Shown: positions 1 to 8,538, counted from the first letter of the stretch. The stretch: DNA of 25,538 nt from CAXGUU01 sp964012875 (GCA_964012875.1 CAXGUU010000009.1:1-25538); one strand, 5' to 3'. Numbers and translations: made by a program. Notes: generated by a model not told the origin, from the letters alone.

Positions 1-243
1 GGGTTTGTTGTAGGCAATCACACGTATAAGGTTCGCCGAAGGCTGCAACCTGAAGCTGCGGCCACCGTCGACTTCTACCCGGTCGCCGGCCTGAACCGAC
101 TCCCCGACCTGCGCAACGCGTCCGTTGATACGAATCTTTCCGGCCGCAACCAGGCGCTCAACTTCGCGACGCGAACCGACGCCGACCCGGGCAAGGGCCT
201 TTTGAACACGTTCCAATCGGGTAGTCGGTTCTCTTCTTTTCAT
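1..243 (-). CDS. rluB: 23S rRNA pseudouridine synthase RluB-like, N-terminal part (cut by window edge)
   Basis: The visible 81 codons begin with ATG at 243 and run off the left edge. They encode a basic leader and an S4 RNA-binding domain (LERVQKALARVGVGSRREVE, then KIRINGRVA and DRVEVDG), followed by the first strand of the RsuA/RluB catalytic domain (RVIAYNKP). RsuA-family enzymes isomerise specific uridines of rRNA to pseudouridine; the catalytic Asp lies outside the window. The assignment to RluB rather than RluE/RluF/RsuA rests on the neighbouring scpB-scpA pair, which often accompanies rluB in gammaproteobacteria, so the subtype is inferred. The frame upstream is closed by a stop at 340-342 and offers only a TTG before the ATG, so the ATG at 243 is the likely start even though no strong Shine-Dalgarno is visible. 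Confidence 0.85.
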   Translation of the reverse strand, partial: MKRREPTTRLERVQKALARVGVGSRREVERLVAAGKIRINGRVAQVGESVQAGDRVEVDGGRSFRLQPSANLIRVIAYNKP

Positions 244-406
244 GCTTGCCTGGCTGCCGGAAGCCTGTCTGCCCGAACGGTTTCGGGAAGTGGACGGATA
301 GCGGGTGTATCGCCTGGTAGCGAGCAACGAACCGGGCGATCAATCGAGCTGATCTTATGGCATCAGTCCGCGCGCAGGCTATGCGCGCGAACAACTGGCG
401 ACGTCC

Positions 407-1144
407 TTAGCCCGCCGCCACCGAATCGTCGGTTGATGTAACAGCGGCCGCCGCGCCATCTTCAACGCCTGATTGTGCCTCGTTCGTTACCTCGGCTTCG
501 GTGTCATTCTCTGGCGTACTGTCCAGAGGGTGCGCATCTGGTTCATCGGCTGCAGAATCAACGGCACTATCGTCCTTGTTAGTGTCTGCGAACAAATCCG
601 CATTGATATCGTCGATGTCGCGCAGTTCAGCAAGGCTGGGTAAATCTTCCAGCGACTTCAACGAAAAATAATCGAGAAACTCCCGCGTCGTTGCGTATAC
701 CGCGGGTCGGCCGGGTACATCTCTATGTCCCACAACGCGAACCCACTCCCGCTCGAGTAACTGGCGCATGATGTTGGTGCTTACGGCGACCCCGCGAATG
801 TGTTCGATTTCGCCGCGCGTGATCGGTTGGCGGTAGGCGATGATCGCGAGCGTTTCCATGAACGCACGCGAATAGCGCGGCCGACGTTCCTCCCACAGGC
901 GTCCGACTTTCTCTGCGAACTTCGCACGCGTGCGAAAATGATATCCGCTTGCAACCTCGTACAACTCGACGCCGCGATCATCATAGTCTGCACGCAGGCG
1001 CTCCAGCGTTTCGCGGAGCTGATCGCGAGTGAGACCGTCGCCGGTTTTCTCGTCCAGCAGTTTAAACATGCGATCCACGCTCAGCGGCTCTTCGGCGGCC
1101 ATCAGCATGGCTTCTACGACGGATTTGATGTCCTCTGCGGTCAT
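407..1144 (-). CDS. scpB: Segregation and condensation protein B
   Basis: ScpB is the dimeric winged-helix (kite) subunit that joins ScpA and SMC in the bacterial condensin complex that compacts and segregates chromosomes. The 245-residue product starts with the typical IKSVVEAMLMAAEEPLS helix. It carries the family signatures LAIIAYRQPITRGEIEHIRGV and, further on, GRPAVYATTREFLDYF (second winged helix). Residues after about 180 form an acidic, low-complexity tail rich in D, E, A and S that is not part of the folded core; such tails vary between species. The gene follows scpA by 16 bases in the same direction, so both are probably translated from one mRNA. ATG at 1144 gives the expected N-terminus. 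Confidence 0.93.
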   Translation of the reverse strand: MTAEDIKSVVEAMLMAAEEPLSVDRMFKLLDEKTGDGLTRDQLRETLERLRADYDDRGVELYEVASGYHFRTRAKFAEKVGRLWEERRPRYSRAFMETLAIIAYRQPITRGEIEHIRGVAVSTNIMRQLLEREWVRVVGHRDVPGRPAVYATTREFLDYFSLKSLEDLPSLAELRDIDDINADLFADTNKDDSAVDSAADEPDAHPLDSTPENDTEAEVTNEAQSGVEDGAAAAVTSTDDSVAAG

Positions 1145-1160
1145 GATTCCTCGCCTGCGC

Positions 1161-1991
1161 TCACCCTACCAGTTTCACGTATATCGGTTCGCGCTCACCA
1201 TTTTGAACGATCTCAATGAGTGACTCTTTCAATAATTCAAGAATCGCGATGAGCGTCACAACGACACCGGCGCGACCTTCTTCGTGAGTAAAAAAATCGC
1301 TGAACTCGGTGAACGATGCAGTATTCGCGCGCGACAACACAGTCGTCATGCGTTCACGAATGGAAAGCGGTTCGCGTTCGATCTGATGATCGGCATACAT
1401 ATCCGCGCGGCGCAGCACATCCCGGAAAGCATCAAGAACCGCCTCAATTCCAACCTCCGGAAGCGGCTGCTCGATCAGGTTCTTTTCGAAATCGACAACA
1501 ACCCGGTGCCATTCCCGCTCCATGCGTGGTAATTCATCGAGGTCGGCGGCAGCTTTCTTGAACCGTTCGTACTCCTGCAATCGGCGCACCAGCTCGGCGC
1601 GTGGATCTGCCTCTTCCTCATCATCCGTCCGCGGCCGCGGCAATAACATTCGCGACTTAATCTCGGCGAGCATGGCAGCCATCACCAGGTATTCAGCAGC
1701 CAACTCAAGCCGCAACTCCTGCATCATGTCAATGTACTTCATGTACTGCTCGGTTATTCGGGCAATAGGAATATCCAGAATGTCGAGGTTCTGGCGTTTA
1801 ATAAGGTAGAGCAAGAGATCGAGCGGGCCTGCAAACGCCTCGAGAAAAACTTCCAGGGCATCGGGCGGTATGTAGAGATCTTTCGGCGGCTCAGTGATCG
1901 GCGTGCCCTGCACCACCGCGAACGGCATCTCTGCCTGTATCGGCCCGACCATGGGCAGGGCATTCGGGTTGCTGGCCTCGATCTCCGACAT
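1161..1991 (-). CDS. scpA: Segregation and condensation protein A (kleisin)
   Basis: ScpA is the kleisin that bridges the SMC heads. The 276-residue protein has a roughly 45-residue leader, then the N-terminal kleisin domain (EAFAGPLDLLLYLIKRQNLDI...IARITEQYM, and LAAEYLVMAAMLAEIKSRMLLP) and a C-terminal winged-helix region (SFTEFSDFF, VVVTLIAILELLKESLIEI). These are standard landmarks of the family, and the length is normal. Its ATG shares one base with the stop of trpS (TAATG arrangement at 1989-1993), implying translational coupling. scpB follows immediately. No SMC gene is present in the window. Confidence 0.94.
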   Translation of the reverse strand: MSEIEASNPNALPMVGPIQAEMPFAVVQGTPITEPPKDLYIPPDALEVFLEAFAGPLDLLLYLIKRQNLDILDIPIARITEQYMKYIDMMQELRLELAAEYLVMAAMLAEIKSRMLLPRPRTDDEEEADPRAELVRRLQEYERFKKAAADLDELPRMEREWHRVVVDFEKNLIEQPLPEVGIEAVLDAFRDVLRRADMYADHQIEREPLSIRERMTTVLSRANTASFTEFSDFFTHEEGRAGVVVTLIAILELLKESLIEIVQNGEREPIYVKLVG

Positions 1992-3202
1992 TAGCGGTAG
2001 ACCAGGTTCATGGCGCCGCGCACATCGTCGAGGGTGTCACGGGCGACGTCCCGTGCAGCTTCGCAACCCTCGTCGATGATGCCGCGCACGGTATCAGGAT
2101 CGGCAATGAACTCTTCACTGCGCTCGCGAATGGGCTGTTGTTCCGCAAGCACCGCGTCGATAACCGGCTGCTTACAGTCGAGGCAGCCTATACCCGCTGA
2201 CACGCAGCCTTCCTGTACCCATTGTCTGGTGTCATCGTCAGTATAGATTTGATGGAAACGCCACACCGGGCATTTTTTCGGATCACCGGGATCGGAACGC
2301 CTGACACGCGCCGGGTCGGTCGGCATCGTTCGCAGTTTCTGCGTCACCGATTCAGGTGCCTCGCGTAAACCAATGGTGTTCTGGTAAGACTTCGACATTT
2401 TATCGCCGTCGAGTCCTGGCATTTTCGATTCAGGGGTCAGCAGCGCTTGTGGCTCCGGCAAAATCACCTTGCCTCCGCCCTCCAGATAGCCCAGCAGGCG
2501 CTCGCGGTCACCGAGGCTGATGTTCTGCTGTGACTCAAGCAGTGCACGCCCCTTATCTAGAGCCTCGAGATCGCCGTCTTCCTGGTAGGTGCGCCGGATC
2601 TCAAAGTACAGTTTGGCGTTTTTCTTGCCCATCTTCTTCGCCGCTGATTCGGCTTTTTTCTCAAAACCAGGCTCGCGACCGTACAGATAGTTAAATCGGC
2701 GCGCGACCTCCCGCGACATTTCGATATGCGCGACCTGATCCTCGCCGACCGGAACATGCCCCGCTTTGTAGATGAGGATGTCGGCAGACTGCAACAGGGG
2801 GTAACCGAGAAAGCCGTAAGTAGAAAGATCTTTTTCTTTCAACTTTTCCTGCTGGTCCTTGTAGCTGGGTACGCGCTCAAGCCAGCTGATGGGCGTGATC
2901 ATGGACAACAACAAATGAAGCTCAGCGTGCTCAGGTACACGCGACTGGATAAAAAGTGTCGCTTCACCCGGATTGATGCCGACCGAGAGCCAGTCAATCA
3001 CGATATCGAAGGCTGATTCGTTGATGATCCCCGTTTCTTCGTAGCTCGTTGTCAGCGCATGCCAGTCGGCGACGAAAAAAAAGCACTCATATTCGTGCTG
3101 AAGTTGCACCCAGTTTTTGAGCACACCGTGATAGTGTCCCAGGTGCAACTGGCCGGTCGGTCGCATACCCGAAAGCACCCGTCTGTTGATAGCAAGATTC
3201 AT
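1991..3202 (-). CDS. trpS: Tryptophan--tRNA ligase
   Basis: This class I aminoacyl-tRNA synthetase charges tRNA-Trp with tryptophan using ATP. The HIGH-type motif reads HLGH (residues 20-23, in PTGQLHLGHYHG) and the KMSKS loop is exact at about 268-272. At 403 residues it is longer than the roughly 330-residue E. coli enzyme. The extra length is mainly a lysine- and glutamate-rich insertion at about 180-247, between the Rossmann half and LPEPQALLTPESKMPG; I recall a similar insertion in TrpRS of several beta- and gammaproteobacteria. A Cys-rich stretch (GCVSAGIGCLDCKQPV) lies in the C-terminal helical domain. It is the third gene of a minus-strand cluster and overlaps scpA by one base. Confidence 0.95.
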   Translation of the reverse strand: MNLAINRRVLSGMRPTGQLHLGHYHGVLKNWVQLQHEYECFFFVADWHALTTSYEETGIINESAFDIVIDWLSVGINPGEATLFIQSRVPEHAELHLLLSMITPISWLERVPSYKDQQEKLKEKDLSTYGFLGYPLLQSADILIYKAGHVPVGEDQVAHIEMSREVARRFNYLYGREPGFEKKAESAAKKMGKKNAKLYFEIRRTYQEDGDLEALDKGRALLESQQNISLGDRERLLGYLEGGGKVILPEPQALLTPESKMPGLDGDKMSKSYQNTIGLREAPESVTQKLRTMPTDPARVRRSDPGDPKKCPVWRFHQIYTDDDTRQWVQEGCVSAGIGCLDCKQPVIDAVLAEQQPIRERSEEFIADPDTVRGIIDEGCEAARDVARDTLDDVRGAMNLVYR

Positions 3203-3241
3203 AGTCCGATCAGCGCGTAAGCTGGCGCATCGTTGGTGAGC

Positions 3242-3589
3242 TCACATTCCCATAGCGTGGAAGATACGGTTGGCAAGACCAAATAACGGCGCAAACGCTG
3301 TTTCCAGTCTGCCGGTCGCGCTCAGGGCCACGGCGGCACCGACAACGATCAACAGGCCATAGGGTTCCAGTCGGTTAAAACGTCGCGCCCAAACCGCGGG
3401 CAACATGGCGGTCACAATGCGGCTGCCATCAAGTGGGGGGATAGGAATCAGGTTAATTATCATGACGGCTGCGTTGGTTATTATTCCAGCCTGGCACATG
3501 TAGATCAAAGTGCCGCTGTGAACCCCTGCATGCACGGTCACCGCGAGTACCGCAGGTACGATGAGAAACGGCAAAACAGCGGCGTCCAT
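3242..3589 (-). CDS. Truncated site-2 protease (M50)-like membrane protein
   Basis: The 115-residue product has at least three hydrophobic segments and the C-terminal hallmark of the bacterial site-2 protease family, NLIPIPPLDGSRI (residues 46-58), in which the Asp normally ligates the zinc. Family members at this chromosomal position are about 210-230 residues and carry HExxH in the first membrane segment. Here the N-terminus reads VTVHAGVHSG (HAGVH at 20-24), which resembles a degenerate ITVHExxHG lacking the catalytic Glu. It passes directly into MCQAGIITNAAVMIINL, so about 100 intervening residues are missing. The frame upstream of the ATG encodes no membrane sequence. It lies 8 bases after the YciO-like gene and 39 bases before trpS. 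It is either a decaying gene or a non-proteolytic miniature; proteolytic activity looks unlikely. Confidence 0.7.
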   Translation of the reverse strand: MDAAVLPFLIVPAVLAVTVHAGVHSGTLIYMCQAGIITNAAVMIINLIPIPPLDGSRIVTAMLPAVWARRFNRLEPYGLLIVVGAAVALSATGRLETAFAPLFGLANRIFHAMGM

Positions 3590-3597
3590 ATATTTTG

Positions 3598-4236
3598 CTA
3601 ACTGACGAGATCCAGAACGTCCTCGACGACACCCTTTCCCTGCCGCACCAGTCGCGGTGAGCTGTCGGTCAGGTCAAGCACGGTCGACATCTCAATCCCA
3701 ATTGGGCCGCAATCGATGAGCGCGTTGACGGCATGCCCGAATTTATCGAGCATCAGATCTGGGTCGGCGTATGGCATGCCCAGGTCCTGGTCAATCAGCG
3801 TTGAGCTTAGTAGCGGGTCATCGATTTCCGCCAACAAGCCATGCACGAACGGGTGAACCGGCACGCGCAGGCCGATCGACTTACGTTTCGGATCCTGCAG
3901 GCGTCGGGGCAGCTCGCGGGTCGCCGGTAAGATAAATGTATAGGGGCCCGGCGCCAGGGATCGGATCAGACGATAGGCGGTATTTGAGATCTTGGCGTAG
4001 GTTGCCAGCGTCGAGACATCTGCACACATGATCGTGAAGTAATGATCCTGCTCGACCTCGCGAATCGACCGAATGCGATCTTCGGCTTCTTTGTCGCCGA
4101 CCCTGCACACTAATGAATAGCTCGCATCGGTCGGGCAAATCAAAACGCCACCGCGATGCAGAACATTGGTCGCCTGTTTGATCAGTCGCGTTTGCGGGTC
4201 CGTGGGATGGACGCGAAGGTGTAATGTTTTGACCAT
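3598..4236 (-). CDS. yciO: YciO/YrdC/Sua5-family protein (putative threonylcarbamoyl-AMP synthase-like)
   Basis: The 212-residue protein matches the YciO branch: HPTDPQTRLIKQATNVLHRGGVLICPTDASYSL, then KEAEDRIRSIREVEQDHYFTIMC, GPYTFILPAT, PRRLQDPKRKSIGLRVP and a C-terminal VLDLTDSSPRLVRQGKG. The Sua5/YrdC fold binds RNA and nucleotides, and true Sua5/TsaC makes threonylcarbamoyl-AMP for the t6A tRNA modification. YciO proteins are a paralogous branch, so the exact reaction here is inferred. An upstream ATG at 4332 would add 32 residues with no family similarity; ATG at 4236 (MVKTLHLRVHPTD) matches the usual start. It is the first gene of the minus-strand run leading to rluB. Confidence 0.85.
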   Translation of the reverse strand: MVKTLHLRVHPTDPQTRLIKQATNVLHRGGVLICPTDASYSLVCRVGDKEAEDRIRSIREVEQDHYFTIMCADVSTLATYAKISNTAYRLIRSLAPGPYTFILPATRELPRRLQDPKRKSIGLRVPVHPFVHGLLAEIDDPLLSSTLIDQDLGMPYADPDLMLDKFGHAVNALIDCGPIGIEMSTVLDLTDSSPRLVRQGKGVVEDVLDLVS

Positions 4237-4440
4237 GTCGGCACGCCCGCCGGGGCGTTGATTGTTGAACGCAAAGCACGCAGGATTGTGTGGCGAATAA
4301 CTGCTAGTTAAGGCACTATGGCACTGCAGCAAGGCTGGCGAGTGTAACAGTCAGGCAGTCCGGCACAAACGGGCGTCTGAAACGGCAGCCGCGCGGGCGA
4401 ACGTTTAACGATCGAACAGACCACATAGCCACGGCGAGAT

Positions 4441-4710
4441 ATGAGTGAACACAGGCTGGCCGCCATCCGGAAGGCGCTCGAAGCGACCTTTGAACCGAGA
4501 CAACTTGAGATTGATGACGACAGCCATCTGCATGCCGGGCATGCGGGAGCGAAGGAAGGGAAAGGTCATTTCAGCGTTCGAATTACCGCCGAGGCCTTCA
4601 GCGGGCAATCACTGATCAAGCGCCACCGGGCGGTGTATGCAGCACTTGGCGAGCTGATGGAAACCGAGATTCACGCACTGGCGATTGATGCCCGCGCGCC
4701 GGAGGAATAA
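4441..4710 (+). CDS. bolA: BolA-family protein
   Basis: This 89-residue protein spans the whole BolA fold: an N-terminal helix (RLAAIRKALEATFEP), a central strand with DDSHLHAGHAGA, HFSVRITAEAFSGQSLIKRHRAVYAAL containing the conserved RHR helix-turn-helix-like motif, and a terminal HALAIDARAPEE. BolA proteins partner with monothiol glutaredoxins in iron-sulfur trafficking and influence cell shape and stress responses. The His-rich loop and C-terminal His are the candidate cluster ligands. A weak Shine-Dalgarno (GGCGAG) precedes the ATG. The last codons contain a GGAGGA that serves the next gene, so the two are translationally linked. Confidence 0.9.
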   Translation: MSEHRLAAIRKALEATFEPRQLEIDDDSHLHAGHAGAKEGKGHFSVRITAEAFSGQSLIKRHRAVYAALGELMETEIHALAIDARAPEE

Positions 4711-4714
4711 CGTG
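4701..4714 (+). promoter_or_regulatory. Strong ribosome binding site that fixes the methyltransferase start at GTG 4712
   Basis: GGAGGA at 4701-4706 lies inside the last codons of bolA, five bases before a GTG at 4712. The alternative ATG at 4685, inside bolA, has no comparable site. This favours the GTG start. Confidence 0.7.
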
Positions 4715-5551
4715 ACTCCGGCACAATTGCCAGCAGCAGAAACGGACGCCATCTCACTGGACTGCCGGTGGCGCTCATCTGACGGCGAATCAGTATTGTA
4801 TTTGGGCGAGCATCTGGCGCTGTTAAATGGGCTGCCGGCTGAGTCCGTTGACTGCGTCTGGACCGACCCACCCTATTTCCTTTCCAACGGGGGAACGACC
4901 TGCCATTCCGGCCGACGAACCAGCGTCGACAAGGGCCGTTGGGACCAAAGTCAGGGTGTTTCCGCGGACCACGCGTTCAACTTCCAATGGCTGGCCGCGT
5001 GCCACCGCGTGCTGAAACCGAATGGCTCGATCTGGGTCAGCGGAACGCACCATGTATACCTGTCGGTGGGAATGGCGATGATGGAACTCGGGTTTCGCCT
5101 GCTGAACGATATCGTCTGGGAGAAACCAAATCCGCCACCCAATCTGGGCTGCCGCTGTTTTACGCATTCGACTGAAATGATTCTGTGGGCGACCAAGGCG
5201 GTAAAGGGCGGCCGCGACCGATACACGTTCAACTACGAAGATATGAAGGCCCTGAACGACGGTAAGCAAATGAAGAATGTGTGGCGCATGACCGCACCGG
5301 GGCGAGATGAGAAGACCTTCGGAAAGCATCCGACGCAAAAACCAGTCACGCTCATAGAACGGTGTTTGCTGGCCAGTACTGAGGCAGACGACCTGGTTAT
5401 CGACCCCTTTTCCGGCTCCGGGTCGACCGGCGTGGCGGCACTCGGCTGCAGTCGCAACTTCATGGGCAGCGAAATCGACCCGAACTATGCCGAAATCGCC
5501 GCACAGCGCCTGGCGGCGAGCGAATCGGATTCACTTACGGCGACGGTCTGA
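4712..5551 (+). CDS. Orphan beta-class DNA (adenine-N6 or cytosine-N4) methyltransferase
   Basis: The 279-residue protein is an S-adenosylmethionine-dependent amino-methyltransferase of the beta class, in which catalytic motif IV (DPPY, residues 52-55, in WTDPPYFLSNGG) precedes the target region and motif I (DPFSGSGST, about 231-239). The segment GTTCHSGRRTSVDKGRWD after DPPY and HPTQKPVTLIERC (about 206) resemble DpnA/HinfI-type methylases; the target sequence cannot be read from the protein. No restriction endonuclease is adjacent, so it appears solitary and may act in epigenetic regulation or strand marking. It starts at GTG two bases after the bolA stop, and its TGA abuts the dapE ATG directly, so it is embedded in a bolA-MTase-dapE transcription unit. 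Confidence 0.88.
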   Translation: MTPAQLPAAETDAISLDCRWRSSDGESVLYLGEHLALLNGLPAESVDCVWTDPPYFLSNGGTTCHSGRRTSVDKGRWDQSQGVSADHAFNFQWLAACHRVLKPNGSIWVSGTHHVYLSVGMAMMELGFRLLNDIVWEKPNPPPNLGCRCFTHSTEMILWATKAVKGGRDRYTFNYEDMKALNDGKQMKNVWRMTAPGRDEKTFGKHPTQKPVTLIERCLLASTEADDLVIDPFSGSGSTGVAALGCSRNFMGSEIDPNYAEIAAQRLAASESDSLTATV

Positions 5552-6682
5552 ATGAATTCCGCAGTTATTGAGTTGAGCCAGGCCCTGGTTCGCCGGTCTT
5601 CGGTCACGCCTGCCGATGCAGGCTGCCTCGATTTGATTGGCCAACGTCTGGCTGCGCTGGGATTCGAACTCGTTCGCCTGCCCAGTGGCGATGTCGACAA
5701 CCTGTGGGCGATACATGGAGACGCAGGCCCGTGCTTCGCTTTCGCCGGCCACACTGATGTCGTTCCAACCGGAAACGAAAGTGACTGGCGCATCCCCCCT
5801 TTCGATGGGCGCGTCGAGCACGATGTTCTCCATGGACGCGGTTCTGCCGACATGAAAGGCAGTCTCGCTGCGATGGTCGTTGCGGTCGAGCGGTTCCTGG
5901 AAACGTGCCCGAATCCAAGCGGACGTATCGCTTTCTTGCTGACCTCCGACGAAGAGGGGCCCGCCACCGATGGCACGATCAGGATCACCGAATTCCTCGA
6001 GGAAAACGGCATCTCGGTCGACTGGTGCCTGGTCGGCGAGCCGAGCAGTGCGGAGGTATTGGGCGATACGCTGCGGGTCGGCCGCCGCGGATCACTGAAC
6101 GGTCGTCTGACCGTTCACGGCATTCAAGGTCACGTTGCCTACCCTGACAAAGCCGACAACCCCATTCACGCAGCAGCGCCCGCACTGGCCGAGCTCAGCA
6201 CGACTACCTGGGATTCGGGCGACGAGTTTTATCCGCCGACCAGCTTCCAGATATCGAATATTGAGGCCGGCACGGGCGCGGAAAATGTCATCCCCCAGGA
6301 CCTGGTTGTCCGCTTCAATTTTCGCTTTTCCACAGCGCACACAAGCGGGTCGCTACAACAGGCGGTGATTGAATGCTGCGACCGACACAAGCTGAATTAC
6401 TCACTGAATTGGCATCTCTCGGGCAAACCGTTCCTGACCGCCGGCGGCAAGCTGGTCGAAGCGTGTCGGACCGGCATCAAAAAAATCCTCGGCGTAGAAC
6501 CGGAATTATCTACCGGCGGCGGCACCTCGGACGGGCGCTTTATTGCACCACTGGGCATTGAGGTGGTTGAACTCGGGCCAATTAACGAAACAATTCACAA
6601 GGTTGACGAATGCGTCAGCGCCGCTGATCTTGAGCGATTGTGCGACGTCTACGAATCTATCCTGACAACAATGCTCTCCTAG
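5552..6682 (+). CDS. dapE: Succinyl-diaminopimelate desuccinylase
   Basis: DapE hydrolyses N-succinyl-LL-diaminopimelate to succinate and LL-DAP in the lysine and peptidoglycan pathway. The 376-residue protein is full length. Di-zinc ligands are visible: H67 in FAGHTDVVP, D100 in GRGSADMKGS, the catalytic Glu pair at 134-135 in TSDEEGPATDGT, and a C-terminal His in NETIHKVDE. GTSDGRFIAPLG is characteristic of DapE rather than ArgE. The ATG follows the methyltransferase TGA with no gap, so translation is probably coupled. The gene ends at the shared terminator at 6711-6738. Confidence 0.96.
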   Translation: MNSAVIELSQALVRRSSVTPADAGCLDLIGQRLAALGFELVRLPSGDVDNLWAIHGDAGPCFAFAGHTDVVPTGNESDWRIPPFDGRVEHDVLHGRGSADMKGSLAAMVVAVERFLETCPNPSGRIAFLLTSDEEGPATDGTIRITEFLEENGISVDWCLVGEPSSAEVLGDTLRVGRRGSLNGRLTVHGIQGHVAYPDKADNPIHAAAPALAELSTTTWDSGDEFYPPTSFQISNIEAGTGAENVIPQDLVVRFNFRFSTAHTSGSLQQAVIECCDRHKLNYSLNWHLSGKPFLTAGGKLVEACRTGIKKILGVEPELSTGGGTSDGRFIAPLGIEVVELGPINETIHKVDECVSAADLERLCDVYESILTTMLS

Positions 6683-6710
6683 TAGCCAGGCCCTGCTTCG
6701 GGGAAGCAAA

Positions 6711-6738
6711 AAAAAGCCCCGCTCGCGGGGCTTTTTTA
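6711..6738. terminator. Bidirectional rho-independent terminator between dapE and aceA
   Basis: Six A residues, a GCCCCG/CGGGGC stem with a four-base CTCG loop, then six T residues form a perfect symmetrical hairpin. It can terminate dapE on the plus strand and aceA on the minus strand, and both genes converge on it. Confidence 0.93.
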
Positions 6739-6756
6739 TTTCGCAGGTGTTCCGAC

Positions 6757-8055
6757 CTAGCCGTGCGCCGCGGTGTCAAATTGCTCTTCCTCAGTTGAGC
6801 CTGTCAAGGCGGTAACCGAGGACTGGCCACCCTGAATCACGGTCGTCACATCATCGAAATAGCCAGCGCCAACTTCCTGCTGGTGGCTGGCAAAGGTATA
6901 GCCGCGATCGGCAGCCGCGAATTCCTGCTCCTGCACCATCTCGACGTAGGCCGTCATGCCTTGGTCAACGTAGTTGTTCGCCAAGTCGAACATGCTATAC
7001 CACATGTTATGAATGCCCGCTAAGGTAATGAACTGGTACTTGTAACCCATCGCACCGAGCTCGCGTTGGAACTTGGCAATAGTGGCATCGTCGAGGTTCT
7101 TCTTCCAATTAAACGACGGCGAGCAGTTGTACGCCAGCAGCTGATTGGGGAACTGGGACTTGATCGCTTCAGCGAATCGTTTCGCTTCATCGAGATCCGG
7201 CACCGCAGTTTCGCACCAGAGAAGATCTGCATACGGTGCGTAGGCAAGGCCGCGCGCGATCGCTTGATCAAGACCTGCATTGGTTTCGTAGAATCCTTCC
7301 GCAGTACGCTCGCCGGTCACGAACGGGTGATCGCGCTCATCGATATCGCTGGTCAGCAGGGCCGCGGCGTTCGCGTCTGTTCGGGCCAAAACGATTGTCG
7401 GCACACCGGCAACATCGGCCGCGAGGCGCGCGGCAATCAGTTTTTGAACAGCCTCCTGGGTCGGCACGAGCACCTTGCCGCCCATGTGACCGCACTTTTT
7501 GACCGATGCGAGCTGATCTTCGAAATGGACGCCCGAAGCACCTGCTTCGATCATGCCCTTCATTAATTCGTACGCGTTCAGAACGCCGCCGAATCCGGCC
7601 TCCGCATCCGCGACGATGGGCGCGAAATAATCGACGTCGCCATTGTCCTTCTGCCACTGAATCTGATCAGCTCGGGCGAAGGCATTGTTAATGCGGCGAA
7701 CCATGGTAGGCACCGAGTTCACAGCATAGAGGGATTGATCCGGGTACATGGTCTCGGAGGTGTTGCCGTCGGCCGCCACCTGCCAGCCAGACAGGTAAAT
7801 TGCCTTGATGCCGGCTTTGACCTGTTGCACAGCCTGACCGCCTGTCAGCGCTCCGAGACAAGGTACGAAATCCTCTTCGTTAACGAGTTTCCAAAGCTTC
7901 TCCGCACCGCGGGTTGCTATGGTGTGTTCTACCTTGATGCTGCCGCTAAGCCGAACCACGTCCTGCGCGGAATAAGGTCGGGTTGCGTCGGCCCAACGAG
8001 GGTTGTTGGCCCAGTCTTGCTCAAGTTCTTTTACGCGCTCGCTCATTGAAGACAT
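6757..8055 (-). CDS. aceA: Isocitrate lyase
   Basis: AceA cleaves isocitrate to glyoxylate and succinate, the first step of the glyoxylate shunt needed for growth on acetate or fatty acids. The 432-residue protein matches the standard bacterial enzyme. It has SGWQVAADGN near 89, the Mg-binding DAEAGFGG near 150, the catalytic KKCGHMGGK (KKCGH at 186-190), and NCSPSFNW in the C-terminal half. A good Shine-Dalgarno (AGGAG) lies eight bases before the ATG at 8055, favouring it over the ATG three codons inside. No malate synthase is in the window, so the second shunt enzyme must be elsewhere. Confidence 0.97.
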   Translation of the reverse strand: MSSMSERVKELEQDWANNPRWADATRPYSAQDVVRLSGSIKVEHTIATRGAEKLWKLVNEEDFVPCLGALTGGQAVQQVKAGIKAIYLSGWQVAADGNTSETMYPDQSLYAVNSVPTMVRRINNAFARADQIQWQKDNGDVDYFAPIVADAEAGFGGVLNAYELMKGMIEAGASGVHFEDQLASVKKCGHMGGKVLVPTQEAVQKLIAARLAADVAGVPTIVLARTDANAAALLTSDIDERDHPFVTGERTAEGFYETNAGLDQAIARGLAYAPYADLLWCETAVPDLDEAKRFAEAIKSQFPNQLLAYNCSPSFNWKKNLDDATIAKFQRELGAMGYKYQFITLAGIHNMWYSMFDLANNYVDQGMTAYVEMVQEQEFAAADRGYTFASHQQEVGAGYFDDVTTVIQGGQSSVTALTGSTEEEQFDTAAHG

Positions 8056-8538
8056 GATTAATACTCCTGCCTGATCTCATCACTGCTGCCTGGCCCTGGT
8101 CGCGTTCGCCTTTTTATCGACCGGCTCCGCCGCCAATTGTACAGAGCACCCTATACTCAGGGTCCGACACTGGCCAGATACACGATCCAGAATGATTTTT
8201 TTATAAGTGACGCCATCAGCTCGTTGAGCCAGACGTCAGCCTGAGTCATATCCCACCGCAAGTGCGCCGCCACAGTCCTCCGGTGCGAGGGCAACAGGGC
8301 CATGTGCGCACACCACGGCTTCGGGACCGCGCAAAGTACGTTGCAGTGCACCAATTGTCAACCAATCGACGCTGAATTATTGATCTTTTACGAATCGTCC
8401 CCACCTCTCTGTTGCGGTAGGGTCGCGATCGATCCCCGTGCGGCAGATCACGGCCGTATCTTCACAATTTAAGCTAGACTGTGAGACGCGAAAAACGTCC
8501 ACAGATCGATCTCATAAGGGAATCGCGATTCCGCCTCA
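8056..8538. other. Divergent intergenic region between aceA and clpS
   Basis: This 483-base stretch holds no convincing gene; the longest open frame (minus strand, about 65 codons) has no recognisable motif. It must contain the divergent promoters for aceA and clpS. Candidates are weak: TACAAT on the minus strand (8136-8141) for aceA, and TTGTCA (8355-8360) followed 17 bases later by TATTGA on the plus strand. No riboswitch or tRNA-like fold was recognised. Confidence 0.5.

Noticed and set aside
8147..8157. CACCCTATACT occurs here and again near 18364-18374
   Set aside because: Only 11 bases, one copy points away from any nearby start; likely coincidental -10-like sequence, not a regulon site.
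8157..8354. 65-codon minus-strand open frame in the aceA-clpS gap
   Set aside because: No motif, no ribosome site, unusual composition; the region is better explained as divergent regulatory DNA.
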